Assembly: GCA_033060915.1 (NCBI GenBank)
Contig: CM065382.1
Location: forward strand, 5,026,001-5,090,000
DNA from: Euryodendron excelsum
Lineage: Eukaryota > Streptophyta > Magnoliopsida > Ericales > Pentaphylacaceae
Direction of reading: 5' to 3'
Length of the DNA: 64,000 bases
The notes beneath the pieces are model-generated. The model worked only from the letters and a program-made list of their open reading frames with translations. It was not told where the DNA came from and made no database searches. The stretch's first letter is position 1; the number at the start of each line of letters is the position of its first letter. The position numbers and the translations under genes are program-made. Below, one piece after another: positions 37,401 to 49,329 of this stretch.

Positions 37401-37645
37401 TCATTGAGAGCAAGGAACAGTTAGGTGCACAAAGTCATGGTGCCCAAACAACTCCTTCAGTAACTCTAGTTGTTTACAACAATGATCCCATGCAAGAGTG
37501 CAAATTGGCAGAGGAAGGTCCTGTTGCGTTGCAAGGACTAGAAGCAGCAGAAAATTTGGCTGATGAAGTTGGGTCTCAGGTCATTGCCCATACATGGCTG
37601 TTAGAATCAATTGCTGCATCTAAGTTGCAGCCTCTTGGTTGCTGA
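31437..37645 (+). CDS. BARD1: BRCA1-associated RING domain protein 1 (BARD1/ROW1)
   Basis: Nuclear DNA-repair and chromatin protein; partner of BRCA1 in homologous recombination and, in Arabidopsis, repressor of WUSCHEL. Exons: 31437-31525, 31643-31696, 31819-31889, 32083-32181, 32309-32721, 33354-33683, 33822-33922, 34775-34961, 35066-35175, 35976-36066, 36564-36729, 36875-36993, 37298-37645. All are GT-AG, with consistent phases and 725 residues (about 714 in Arabidopsis by memory). The RING has the complete C3HC4 set: C27, C30, C42, H44, C47, C50, C61, C64. A low-complexity linker follows, then an extended PHD finger (about 342-460: CVFCQ, HVHKICIEW, LKCSGCGLRGAALGC, CRKSYHVPCA). Two BRCT repeats follow (about 495-590, with DEKGACSRTLKVL, and 615-720, ending IAHTWLLESI). 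No defect was seen. Confidence 0.96.
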
Positions 37646-37968
37646 TAAAGGATTCTCCTCTGCAGATTTTTGTTAAAATTGATGACACTGACTTGTTAAG
37701 CATAGGTTGCTTAGTGTTGTATTGTAAAGTCAAACTATGTGGAATGTTAATCTAGGGCAGGTCTTGGTTATCTTGCCTGGAGAGATTGAATATTTGACAG
37801 TTTTAACAAGGTTTTGATGTTATATAAGGTTTTTGCTTTGATCCACATTCGATGCTATGAAAAATGAGCGAGTTCACAGTGGTAGCATTTCAACTGCTTG
37901 TATTTGATTCAAAGAAGCCAACCAATCACAGAAGAAGTTTGATCAGTTTAGTCCATCCTTTCAGAACA
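37646..37968. other. Convergent 3' intergenic region BARD1 / NPF5
   Basis: Only 323 bp between the two stop codons, so the 3' untranslated regions probably abut or overlap. No other feature was recognised. Confidence 0.6.
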
Positions 37969-40875
37969 TTATTTTGAGAAGTAGTTTGGTGAACTCACAA
38001 TGGCTTCTTGCAGCTCACTTCTGTGTTCATTGTCGACCTCCATGTTATAAACAAAGTACTGGGAGACAACCAGAAAGAAGAGAAAGTTCAGAAAGCTCAA
38101 GACCGCAAAAAACGCATAATAATAGTCCAAATGAGACAGATTCAGGTTGTCCAAAATCCACCCCTTGTGGCCATTCATCTTGGAGACATCGGCCACAGTT
38201 GACAGAAGGAAGCTGCTGAGGAAATACCCAATTCCCAAGCTGGTTGTGAAGTAGGCAGTGCCAAGGCTTTTCATTCCATCTGGCGCCTGGTCATAGAAAA
38301 ACTCGAGCTTTGCCACTTCCAAGAAGTTATCGGCAACCCCAAGCAGAGCAAACTGAGGGAGGAGGATGAAAATACTCAGAGGGACAGTTTCATGCTTACC
38401 CGTAATGCCATTTACTCTCACGACACTCAATCTCTTTCTCTCAGCCAAGCAAGCTATGACCATGATAATGACATGAAAACCAAGGCCTATTCCCATCCTC
38501 TGCAAGAGTGTGATCCCTCTTGGGTTTTTTGTGTAGCGTCGGATTGCAGGGACGAAGAAGCGGTCATAGAGTACAATGGTGGTTAGCATGAAGATTGTTA
38601 TGAATGCTGAGAGACAGGCAGGGGGGATTTGGAAATGGGGTCCCATGCTTCTGTTGAGGGTGGTGCCTTGCTTGATGAAGAGTGTGTGTGTCTGTGCTAC
38701 CATGGCGCTGGGGACAAAGGTTGCAACCAAGATTGGAATCATTTTTATCATTTGCTTGGTTTCTTCGACTTGGGTGACTGGGCATAGTTTCCATGGTGAA
38801 GTTGGTCCACTCTTTACGGCTGCTTTGTCAAGAAATCTGCAGGCAATGCAATGTGAGTGAGGTAGGTGATGAAAACAAGAATTTGATGAACCAAAACTTG
38901 TTTGAGGAAAGGAAAATGATAAGATAACAACTAGGAACTGTTAAGCACCACACTTGCGCAAAAGCTTAAGCTGTGAAGGAAGATGCCCAAAAATGCTCTC
39001 CAACACCGAAACAGGTGCAATTCCACCTAACATGTGGATATACAAATGCTAACATGTGGAGATACAAATGCAAACGGAGAACAAATGTAGATGGAGAAAC
39101 TTAAAACTAATACCTCTTTTCAACTTGAGCTTTGATATCATGTTAAAGCATCACTTGTTCCAAAAAATTAAATTTTAAGAAAAAAGAGCTCAATAATGCA
39201 TTTCCTCATGTGCAGATGGAGAAATTGAACATCAGACATCTTCCTAACATGAGCTTTGATACCATTTTAGAGCACTACATGCCCCCAAAACTTTAAGTTG
39301 TTAAGAAAAAGTAACAATAATACATATCAAGTTATGCGCTTACTCATGTGCAACTCAGTCATGTAAGTAAAGATGCATATATCAAATATAAAGAGAAATA
39401 AATGCAAATAGAGATACTTGACCCATGACTTCTGATAAGATATTAAAGTACCACTGAAACTAAAAACTAAAGCTGGTAGAAAAAGACTAACCTGAGCGAA
39501 GGGGTGTTGTCAATTCTATACTTGCCAGAGTTGGAATACTCATCCAAGCTCAGCTCATAAAGCTCTTTTGGGTCATTTGGGACATCCACCTTCCACTTCC
39601 TCACCACAGCCACCAGTACCTTAGCCATCCTAGTCAAAGGACTCCCTGAAGGGGTCTTGTGCCTATAGAACCTTGTGCCCACCATAAACACCAGTATTGA
39701 CACAGCAAGTCCAAGCGTTGGAAGGGTATAGCCAACAGTCCAGCCCACATTGTCCTGTATATACACCAAGAAAGTATTGGAGAAAAGGGTGCCAAAGAAA
39801 ATGCTGAACATCCACCAGTTGAAGAAGGAGAGCTTTTGAGCCCTCTCCTTCGGCTCAAACTCGTCGAACTGGTCCGCCCCCATGGTCGAGATGTTGGGCT
39901 TGGTCCCGCCTGTCCCGAGCGCGATTATGTACAAGGCACAGTAAAAAAAGCCCGCTTGTAATGTTGAGGCCCGTTTTTTGCAGTCCTCGGGTTTCACCTC
40001 ATGATGGCATGATGGTGGTCTCAGGGCAGGCACCGAAACTGCTAAAGTCAATAGGCACATTCCCTGTTTCAGATGGGGAAGAATATGTTATGAAGTGTAA
40101 GTATTTGTATATGTTTGGAAACAAAAATATGGTAATTTTATATATATATATATACCACAAGGTAAATGGCTGATGAGATGATGAAAGTCCAGTATCGGCC
40201 AAGATGAGCGTCTGCGATGTAGGCACCTAGAAGGGGCATCATCCATACTGTGCCGATCCAGTTGGTGACATTGTTTGAAGATTTTACAGTTCCTTCATGG
40301 AGCTTCCTTGTCAAATACAGCACTAGATTTGATGCAATTCCATAATATGCCATTCTCTCAAACACTTCATACCCTGCAAAAAAGCCACATGATGCATGAG
40401 AGTGAAAACAAGAAGAGATTTCTTCCAGAGCCTCTTAAAAAAGACAAAGAAGTTTACATATATGACCGCCAGAAATTCTTAGTTTCATGTTAGTGGACTA
40501 ATGCCCTTAAAATTATTAAACACATGTATAGTATACCAATATACAAATTAAAGGGGTGTCTCGTATTCACAAGTCCTTTGATTCTTCAACATCCCAACTG
40601 TTCCTTAAGAAGAAGCAACTAGGAAAGCTTGACTTGCTTACTTTGAGATAAAAAAAAAAAAAAAATCTTTCTATCTACATGCTCAATGAAAAGGGTGGGA
40701 TGACATTAAATGAAGAACAGGGTTACTTTACTTTACCTACAATGAAGGAACAAGCTCTCCATCTCCCAGTTTTTGATCTTAGAACTGGTCTACCCTTGAG
40801 ATCCACAGTCCCATCCTGTGTGTAATCTTCTTGTCCATCCACAGGACCTTTCTCTTCCTCTACCTTTGTCATCAT
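37969..40875 (-). CDS. NPF5.2: NRT1/PTR family (NPF) proton-coupled transporter, NPF5.2/PTR3-like
   Basis: Multi-pass membrane transporter (MFS, proton-dependent oligopeptide/nitrate family). Exons on the minus strand: 40875-40737, 40373-40156, 40063-39492, 38836-37969. All are GT-AG and give 598 residues, the usual NPF length. The proton-coupling ExxER motif is intact (EVFER, about 49-53). The PTR2 signature reads GTGGTKPNISTMGADQFDE (about 169-187), followed by FFNWWMFSIFFG. The C-terminal half has NPRGITLLQRMGIGL and FFYDQAPDGMKSLGTAY. The paralogue call rests on remembered similarity to Arabidopsis PTR3 (KLHEGTVKSSNNVTNW); substrate cannot be inferred. The promoter and exon 1 are duplicated upstream at about 42.2-42.9 kb. 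Confidence 0.93.
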
Positions 40876-41360
40876 GGGTAGAGAGAGAATGGGAGAACTA
40901 GGAGTTTAGGTGCAGATGATCACTTGAGGGTATGGCTTTTTATGAAGTTGGGTACAAGGGACTGGTATTCCAAGGACTTTTTGATCAGCATCTGGAAGTA
41001 TTTTAAATATTCCACCTGTCTACTACTTGTTCACCCCTTTCTTCTAAACTCCATATTATTAATCATACACTTAATCAGAGCTAACAAGAGTTTTACATCT
41101 TCACGTTTCTTCTCATTTTTCTAGAAGTTTTGCCTCAAAATCATCGAACAGACCCACCAACCCTGTATGAGTGACAAAGATGGGATATTGCTATATATAT
41201 ATATATATGCCAAGAAAAATGAAGTATATCTATTCTGTAGCTAATGATATGCTGTATACTATTAAAGAAGATGAAGACAGACTGACTTAGAAACTCATGT
41301 TAGTATGAAAGACTGCTAACTAGCTAGAATCTATGCAAACAATTCCAAAACAGATTTGGA
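40690..41360. repeat. Duplicated block, copy 1 (NPF5 exon 1 plus promoter)
   Basis: Matches 42190-42880 in the same orientation, with an offset of about 1.5 kb. The shared stretch covers the first intron edge, exon 1, the leader and several hundred bases of promoter, up to a GCTAACTAGCTAGAATCT block. It is interrupted only by small indels and substitutions. Confidence 0.9.
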
Positions 41361-41529
41361 ATAGTACAGCCTTAATTGGATCCAAAACAGTTAAGAATTT
41401 CATAACTCAATATATTGCAGGAGGACTCGTGCGCTGTTTGCTAACATGATTGACCTGTAATTTCTACATTTTCTCTCTTCTGCACCCCTCAGTCTTCTCG
41501 CAAAGATGAAGCGTAGGGTCAGTGTAGTA

Positions 41530-41870
41530 TACTAAACTTTTTTACAAAGAAAACAATTTTGTCTTGAAAAGTTTAGATCAATTCCGCCCGTAACAAATAC
41601 CAGAATTTTTCAGTTAAACTTATTTAACAAGAAACAATTTTGCCTTGAAAAGTTTAGATCAATTCTGGCCGTAACAATTATGGGTATTTTTCTATTAAAC
41701 TTATTTGAAAAGAAAACAATTTTGCCTTGAAAAGTTTAGATAAATTCCGCCCGTAACAAATACGGGTATTTTTCTATTAAACTTATTTAAAAAGAAAACA
41801 ATTTTGCCTCTAAAAGTTTAGATCAATGCCCCCCCGTAACAAATACCCAATATTTTCCTATCAAAGTTCT
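41530..41870. repeat. Minisatellite, about four units of about 82 bp
   Basis: Four successive copies of ACAATTTTGCCTTGAAAAGT, then TTAGATCAATTC, then GTAACAAATAC, then TTAAACTTATTT, at about 41551, 41631, 41713 and 41795. A related single unit lies near 49390-49470. Confidence 0.9.
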
Positions 41871-42189
41871 TATATCGGCATGATGAGAAACTAGAATTGC
41901 AATGACCGAGGAGTCTTTCAAAACTGAAAGAAACTCCCACGAGGACCTTATTACTAGTACTCTTTGATGATGACTAGTTTATTTTGAGATAAAAACTTTC
42001 TCCCTACATGTTAGGTTGTGATTGGATTAAGAATTTGGTGAAAGAAAATAAAAAAAAATGTGAAGAAAAAAAGAACAAAATTTTCTTTCATTTTGTTCTA
42101 GGCTTCAAATCATTTTTTTTCCTCTCATATTTTCTTTTTCTTTTATTTTTTTTCTTAATTAATTTGGATTCCAAACACAACATTAGTAA

Positions 42190-42880
42190 AAAAAAGGTGA
42201 GATGGCACTAAATGAAGAATAGGGTACTTTAATTTACCTACAATGAAGGAACCATCTCCCAGTTTTTGATCTTAGAACTAGCCTTCCCTTAAGATCCACA
42301 GTCCCATCCTTTGTATAATCCTCTTGTCCATCCACAGGACCTTTCTCTTCCTCTACCTTTGTCACCATTGTTGAGAGAGAAGGGGCAGAGGAGGTGGGAG
42401 AACTAGGAGTTTAGGTGCCGATCATCACTTGATGGCATGGCTTTTTATGAAGTTTGGGTATCAGGGACTGCAATTCCAAGGACCTTTTGATCCGCCTCTG
42501 CAAGTATTTTTAATATTCCACTTGTCTACTTGCCCACCCTTTCTTCTATCCTCCATATGAATAATCATACACTTAGAGCTAACAAGAGTTCTAAATCTTC
42601 ACGTTTCTTTTCATTTTTCTCTACAAATTTTCTCTCAAAATCATCAAACAGACCCACCAACACTGTTATGAGTGACAGAGATGTGAATATGCTACATATA
42701 CGTAATACATAAGTATGTATATATACCCAGAAACATGAAGTGTATTTATTTTGTGGGTAATGCAGTATAATATGGAAGAAGATGAAGACAGAGAGTGACT
42801 GGATGAAGAAACTCATCTTAGTACAAAGACTGCTAAGTAGCTAGAATCTGTGCAGACAATTCCAAAGCAGATTTGGACAA
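42190..42880. repeat. Duplicated block, copy 2 (NPF5 exon 1 plus promoter)
   Basis: Second copy of 40690-41360, diverged by many substitutions and small indels. See the pseudo-exon inside it. Confidence 0.9.
42238..42368 (-). pseudogene. NPF5 first-exon copy with an 8-bp deletion
   Basis: From an ATG at 42368 (minus strand) it encodes MVTKVEEEKGPVDGQEDY and then the same N terminus as NPF5 exon 1 (40875-40737), ending at an equivalent donor GTAAAT. Compared with exon 1, eight bases (AGAGCTTG) are missing after the GRW codons. This shifts the frame and brings a TAA at the exon/intron edge. It has no downstream exons of its own, so it is a dead copy, although its promoter could still be active or act as an alternative leader. 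Confidence 0.85.
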
Positions 42881-43274
42881 AGGCCTGGAGGATAAGAACA
42901 AAACTCAAACCTGCTGAGGATTGACTTGTGCAATCTTTAGTTCTCTAGAAAAAGGTGGTATCTTAGTGAAAATCGTATACAATTTCATGACTGTTCCATA
43001 ATGTCTTATTTTTTTGACTTCATCGACCTCGGTGAGAACAGCATTCCAGATGAATCACAGTTAAATGGATAAAAAAATGGATCCTCGGATAATTTCGTTG
43101 ACTTGACGACAATTATTGGCTAATCTCGAAGTAATATAATCAATAAAACTGTTCTCGTCATCCAAGAAAAGATGGCTGCAATGGGCAAAGACTTCTGAGG
43201 GAACACTAATGCTAAATCTCGTCTTTCTTTTCTGTCCTTTTCTTGAACAATTAGGAAGACTAGAGCGAAACAAG

Positions 43275-43656
43275 TGTTGGGCCTTTGTGGAGCCTAGTTT
43301 TATTTGATTTGGTTTGATGATCCTGACCTAACTCGGATAATGTTGCGTGGTTTTTAATGGAAAATTTTTTGGCCTGTTTTGTAGCCCATTGTGAATCCTG
43401 TGCGTAGGATATATATAACGCAACTTTGTGATTAGGGTTTGCGGGTTTTTGACGTTTCGGTTGAGAGAAGAAAAACCTGTAGCCGCACTCTGTATTTTTC
43501 TCTGATTATAGTGAAAATCCCTGCAACTCTGTGGACGTAGGCAAATTGCCGAACCACGTTAAACGTTGTCTTGTGCGTGTGATTATTTTTCTTTGACGTG
43601 TGTTTTTCTCTATTTTTGTTTTTCACAGGTTGGGAATTACTGTTCAATTCCCTACA
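43275..43656 (+). repeat. 5' LTR of the copia element
   Basis: 382 bp, TG...CA. A TATATATAA box at about 43410-43418 is the likely promoter of the element. It is followed directly by the primer-binding site. Confidence 0.96.
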
Positions 43657-43695
43657 ACTGGTATCAGAGCCTAGGGTTAGGTTCGAGTGGGAGCA

Positions 43696-46600
43696 ATGGC
43701 AGAGGAAGCAGGAAAGACGTCTGGAATAGAAAAGTTTGATGGCACAGACTTCGCGTATTGGAGGATGCAAATTGAAGATTATCTCTATGGGAGGAAATTG
43801 CATCTGCCTCTTTTGGGAACAAAACCTGAGGCAATGAACGCTGAGGAATGGGAGCTTCTTGATAGACAGGTACTGGGAGTTATCAGGTTAACGTTGTCTA
43901 GGTCTATTGCACATAATGTTGTAAAGGAGAAGACCACAACAGATTTGATGAAGGCTTTGTCCGGTATGTATGAAAAGCCGTCAGCAAATAACAAGGTACA
44001 TCTGATGAAGAAACTGTTCAATCTGAAGATGGCAGAGAATGCATCAGTAGCACAACATCTGAACGAATTTAACACTATCACAAATCAATTGTCGTCTGTA
44101 GAAATTGATTTTGATGATGAGATCCGTGCACTGATCGTTTTGGCTTCTTTACCAAACAATTGGGAAGCAATGAGGATGGCAGTAAGCAATTCTATGGGAA
44201 AGGAAAAGCTGAAATACAATGACATCCGAGATTTAATTCTTGCTGAGGAGATTCGCAGAAAAGATGCAGGTGAAACTTCAAGATCTAGCTCTGCCCTAAA
44301 CCTTGAGACAAGAGGCAGAGGTAATGACAGAAATTCAAACCGGGGCAGATCAAACACTAGAAATTCTAATCGGAACAGAAGCAAATCTAGATCAGGCCAA
44401 CAAGTACAATGTTGGAACTGTGGGAAAACAGGTCACTTTAAGAAGCAATGCAAAAATCCTAAGAAGAAGAATGAAGATGATTCTGCCAATGCTGTAACAG
44501 AAGAGGTACAGGATGCATTACTTCTTGCAGTAGACAGTCCACTTGATGATTGGGTTTTGGATTCAGGAGCTTCGTATCATACCACTCCACACCGAGAAAT
44601 CATACAGAATTATGCTGCAGGTGATTTTGGTAAGGTATATTTGGTTGATGGTTCAGCCTTGGATGTTGTGGGTATGGGAGATGTCCGGATATTGTTACCC
44701 AATGGGTCTATTTGGTTACTGGAGAAGGTTCGACATATTCCTGATCTGAGGAGGAATCTGATTTCTGTTGGACAACTTGATGATGAAGGGCATGCAATAC
44801 TATTTGTTGGTGGTACTTGGAAGGTTACAAAGGGAGCTAGGGTATTGGCTCGTGAAAAGAAGACTGGTACTCTTTATATGATCTCAAGTCTAAGGGACAC
44901 AATTGCAGTTGCTGATGCAAGTACTGATACAAGTCTATGGCACTGTAGACTTGGTCACATGAGTGAGAAAGGGATGAAGATGCTGCAGTCAAAAGGAAGA
45001 CTACCAGAATTGAAGTTCATTGATTTTGACATGTGTGAAAGCTGCATCTTAGGAAAGCAGAAAAATGTGAGCTTCTTGAAAACTGTTAGGACACCAAAGG
45101 CTGAAAAATTGGAGTTAGTGCACACTGACTTGTGGGGGCCCTCTTCGGTTGCATCCCTTGGAGGTTCAAGGTACTATATCACCTTCATTGATGACTCAAG
45201 CAGAAAAGTATGGGTTTATTTTCTGAAAAATAAATCTGATGTATTTGAGACTTTTAAGAAGTGGAAGGCCATGGTTGAGATAGAAACAGGTTTGAAAGTC
45301 AAATGTTTGAGGTCAGATAATAGAGGATAGTATATGGATGGAGGGTTTAGTGAGTATTGTGCTGCACAGGGAATTAGGATGGAGAAAACCATTCCTGGGA
45401 CACCACAGCAGAATGGTGTGGCTGAGCGCATGAACAGAATTCTCAATGAGCATGCTAGAAGTATGAGATTGCATGTTGGACTACCAAAAACTTTCTAGGC
45501 TGATGCTGTTAGCACTGCAGCTTACTTGATAAACCGAGGAGCATCAGTCCCCATGGAGTTTAGACTTCCTAAGGAGGTTTGGAGCGGTAAAGAGGTAAAG
45601 TTTTCGCACTTAAAAGTTTTTGGTTGTGTTTCTTATGTTCACATTGATTCTGATGCTTGTAGTAAACTTGATGCAAAGTCTAAAATATGTTTTTTCATTG
45701 GCTATGGTGATGAGAAATTTGGTTATAGGTTTTGGGATGAACAAAATAGGAAAATCATCAGAAGTAGAAATGTAGTATTTAATGAACAGGTTATGTACAA
45801 GGACAGGTCAACTGTAGTGTCAGATGTTACAGAGATAAATCAAAAGAAATCTGAGTTTGTCAACTTAGATGAATTGACTGAAAGTACTGTCCAGAAATGG
45901 GGTGAAGAAGATAAGGAGAATGTAAACTCATAGGTAGATCCGAGTACACCTGTAGTTGAAGTTCGCAAATCTTCCAAAAATATCAGACCTCCACAACGTT
46001 ATTCACCTGCTCTAAATTATCTCCTGTTGACTGATGGTGGTGAGCCAGAATGCTATAAAGAAGCCTTGCAAGATGAAAATTCAAGCAAGTGGGAGTTAGC
46101 CATGAAGGATGAGATGGATTCCTTGTTAGGGAATCAGACATGAGAACTGACTGAGTTACCAGTAGGAAAGAAGGCTTTGCACAACAAGTGGGTATACAGA
46201 ATAAAGAATGAGCATGATGGTAGCAAACGCTACAAGGCCAGATTAGTTGTTAAAGGGTTCCAGCAGAAGGAGGGCATTGACTACACAGAGATATTTTCTC
46301 CTGTCGTGAAGATGTCAACAATCAGACTGGTACTGGGAATGGTGGCTGCAGAAAATTTATGTCTTGAGCAGTTAGATGTGAAGACAGCATTCCTTCATGG
46401 TGACTTAGAGGAAGACCTTTACATGATTCAGCCAGAAGGCTTCATTGTTCAGGGACAAGAGAATCTAGTTTGCAAACTGAGAAAGAGCTTGTATAGCCTA
46501 AAACAAGCTCCTAGACAGTGGTATAAGAAATTTGACAGTTTTATGCATAGAATTGGGTTCTAGAGATGTGAAGCTGATCATTGTTGCTATGTTAAGTCTT

Positions 46601-47601
46601 TTGACAATTCTTACATCATATTATTGTTGTATGTGGATGACATGCTCATTGCAGGTTCTAGCATTGAGAAGATTAATAATCTGAAGAAGCAATTGTCTAA
46701 ACAGTTTGCAATGAAGGATTTGGGAGCTGCAAAGCAAATCCTTGGTATGAGAATCATTAGAGACAAGGCCAATGGTACTTTGAAGCTTTCACAGTCAGAG
46801 TATGTGAAGAAAGTCCTTAGCAGATTCAACATGAATGAAGCTAAACCAGTGAGCACTCCTTTGGGTAGTCATTTCAAACTAAGCAAAGAACAGTCACCGA
46901 AGACAGAAGAAGAAAGGGACTATATGAGCAAGGTGCCCTATGCCTCAGCTATTGGCAGCTTGATGTATGCTATGGTGTGTACAAGGCCAGACATTACACA
47001 TGCAGTGGGAGTTGTGAGCAGATTCATGAGTAAGCCTGGAAAACAGCATTGGGAGGCAGTCAAGTGGCTTCTGAGATATTTGAAGGGTTCATCAAATACA
47101 TGTCTTTGCTTCACAGGTGCAAGTTTTAAATTGCAGGGTTATGTAGATGCTGATTTTGCTGGTGATATTGATAGTAGAAAGAGTACTACTGGGTTTGTTT
47201 TTACTCTGGGTGGTACAACTATATCATGAGCTTCAAATCTACAAAAGATTGTCACATTGTCTACTACAGAAGCTGAGTATGTTGCAGCATACTCAGCAAC
47301 TGAAGCTGGAAAGGAGATGATTTGGCTACATGGTTTCTTAGATGAATTGGGAAAGAAGAAGAAGATGGGCATTCTACACAGTGACAGTCAGAGTGCAATC
47401 TTTCTTGCAAAAAATTCGACCTTTCATTCAAAGTCGAAGCATATACAGACAAAATACCACTTTATCCGTTACCTTGTTGAAGATAAATTGGTAATACTTG
47501 AGAAGATTTGTGGATCTAAGAACCCGGCAGACATGTTGACTAAGGGTGTCACTATTGAGAAGCTGAAGCTGTGTGCAGCTTCAGTTGGCCTTCTAGCTTG
47601 A
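43696..47601 (+). pseudogene. Copia gag-pol polyprotein, interrupted by six in-frame stops
   Basis: A single frame of 1302 codons with domains in order. Gag starts MAEEAGKTSGIEKFDGTDFA; CCHC knuckle CWNCGKTGHFKKQC (about 44411); protease VLDSGASYH; integrase HHCC block (LWHCRLGHM, then CESCILGKQ) and core (HTDLWGPSS, then TPQQNGVAER). RT carries YVDDM (about 46629), and RNase H ends SKSKHIQTKYHFIRYL. Stops fall at 45328 (TAG), 45496 (TAG), 45931 (TAG), 46141 (TGA), 46561 (TAG) and 47227 (TGA). No frameshift was found. Several stops sit where the family has Trp (TGG), i.e. G-to-A changes. It is a Tnt1/Tork-like element, no longer autonomous as read. Confidence 0.93.
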
Positions 47602-47694
47602 GGACATGAGGATGAGTTGCAGGGATGAGGGATTGTTTTCTTTGGAGGATTACGGTTGATGTTGGTGATTGAACTAGCCTCCAAGTGGGAGATT

Positions 47695-48076
47695 TGTTGG
47701 GCCTTTGTGGAGCCTAGTTCTATTTGATCTGGTTTGAAGATCCTAACCCAACCCGGATAATGTTGCGTGATTTTTAATGGAAAATTTTTTGGCCTGTTTT
47801 GTAGCCCATTGTGAATCCTGTGCGCAGGATATATATAACGCAACTTTGTGATTAGGGTTTGCGGGTTGTTGGCATTTCAGTTGAGAGAAGAAAAACCTGT
47901 AGCCGCACTCTGTATTTTTCCCTGATTATAGTGAAAATCCCTGCAACTCTGTGGACGTAGGCAAATTGTCGAACCACGTTAAACGTTGTCTTGTGCGTGT
48001 GATTGTTTTTCTTTGACGTATGTTTTTCTCTATTTTTGTTTCTCACATGTTGGGAATTACTGTTCAATTCCCTACA
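47695..48076 (+). repeat. 3' LTR of the copia element
   Basis: 382 bp, same termini and length as the 5' LTR, no indel between them, about 18 substitutions by eye. Confidence 0.96.
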
Positions 48077-49320
48077 GCAAGAACAACAAATGGGTTTATT
48101 TTCTATGCCATCCGTCCATGAATTAAACTTCTATGGGTAGATTTTTAATTTTAATTTTAATTTTTTTGTTGCTAACCTCAACTCACTACTCACTACTCAC
48201 TCGAACTCATGCAAAAGTATCGTTCATACAAATTAGATAACCTTCATACATTGCATAGATTATGACTAACCACGTAGCAACGTATTTGGTAAAATTTAAA
48301 AAATCTAAAATTTCAATTTTTCCTCACTCCTCATGCCAAAAGGAATCATAATAACGGATTCAAATTCTTATAAACATGTAGCACTTTGACAAGCGTAAAA
48401 ATGGCCGAATGGAAACTACAAGTTTTGTTTTCTTCTTTTGTTGTTTGCATAATTTGATGCAATTATTTGGCCACAACCTTTCATCTAAAATACAATGAGG
48501 AACAGACATACAATTAGGCCATGTTACTGAGTTCCATTTTGCTTACTCTTTTATTTTGGGGAGAGAGAATGACTAAATCCTTCTGTTCCATCCAATGCTA
48601 TTATGTAAAACGAATCACTCTACTGGTATTTGTGTTCACTATTACCCTTTGCTTTAACCTTGTACTTTGGGGTAAGACGGAGATTCGGATTTTTACATCC
48701 CGCCTCCAATCTTGCATAAAAATTAATTTGGACCTTCATTCGTGCCTATGCCCTCAATCCAAACCTATGCTCAAGCTTTTCTTTTTTTGTTACAAAGAAA
48801 ACAAACAACACAAAATAAGAAAAAAAATAAACAGAAAAAATAAAAATAAAATATCAAGAATATTAATAGTCTCATAGTCTCCATTTGACAATAATATAAA
48901 ATTAACCTCCAAACATTTTGAACGACATATACCTCAAAATAGTGTTATTATATTGTCAAAAGAAACTAAACTTTAAAAATAACAAATTAAAAGCCTATTC
49001 AACAAATAAACATTAAAAAACTATTAAACATAAGTTAAACACCATAATAAACTTCAAATGGCCTATATAAAAAAATTAAAAAATACAAAAAGCAGGAGAA
49101 AAAGGGTGGAACAAGGAGGGGCGAGAAAATAACTTAGTCTATTTTTGTCTTCATCCCCGCATGAATTTTTATTTCAACTTTTATCTCTGCCTCTATCTTC
49201 ATTTTGTATCTTTCATCTCTATCCCCAAACGAGATAAATCCGGCCGGACCTTTACTTTTTTCCAAGTCACACGACACGGCTAGAGTTTTCAACCCACAAC
49301 AAAATTGACAGAACGGTTGC
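48077..49320. other. Intergenic; no gene seen
   Basis: AT-rich, with scattered poly-A/T. Some open frames exist by chance but match no family I know. Confidence 0.5.
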
Positions 49321-49329
49321 AATACGAAA

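Larger units (their letters stand above)
43275..48076 (+). mobile_element. Structurally complete Ty1-copia retrotransposon, 4802 bp
   Basis: Two 382-bp LTRs (43275-43656 and 47695-48076) with TGTTGG...CTACA ends, and a primer-binding site TGGTATCAGAGC (43659-43670, tRNA-Met type). A polypurine tract AAGTGGGAGATT (47683-47694) directly precedes the 3' LTR. One continuous frame encodes gag-pol. Flanking five bases are ACAAG on the left and GCAAG on the right, a probable target-site duplication with one mismatch. Counting by eye, the LTRs differ at about 18 positions (about 4.7%). The element sits upstream of the NPF5 gene. Confidence 0.96.

Noticed and set aside
38564..38860. Overlapping frames on both strands at NPF5 exon 4
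   Set aside because: Shadows; the NPF frame has intact family motifs throughout.
41530..41870. CRISPR-like array (four regularly spaced repeats)
   Set aside because: Units are contiguous tandem copies without unique spacers, in a plant nuclear sequence; a minisatellite.
42238..42368. A second NPF gene upstream of NPF5
   Set aside because: Only the first exon and promoter are present, with an 8-bp deletion; no exons 2-4 follow.
48521..48877. 118-codon plus-strand frame
   Set aside because: No family similarity, Lys/Asn-rich end in A-rich DNA, no splice partners; chance frame.
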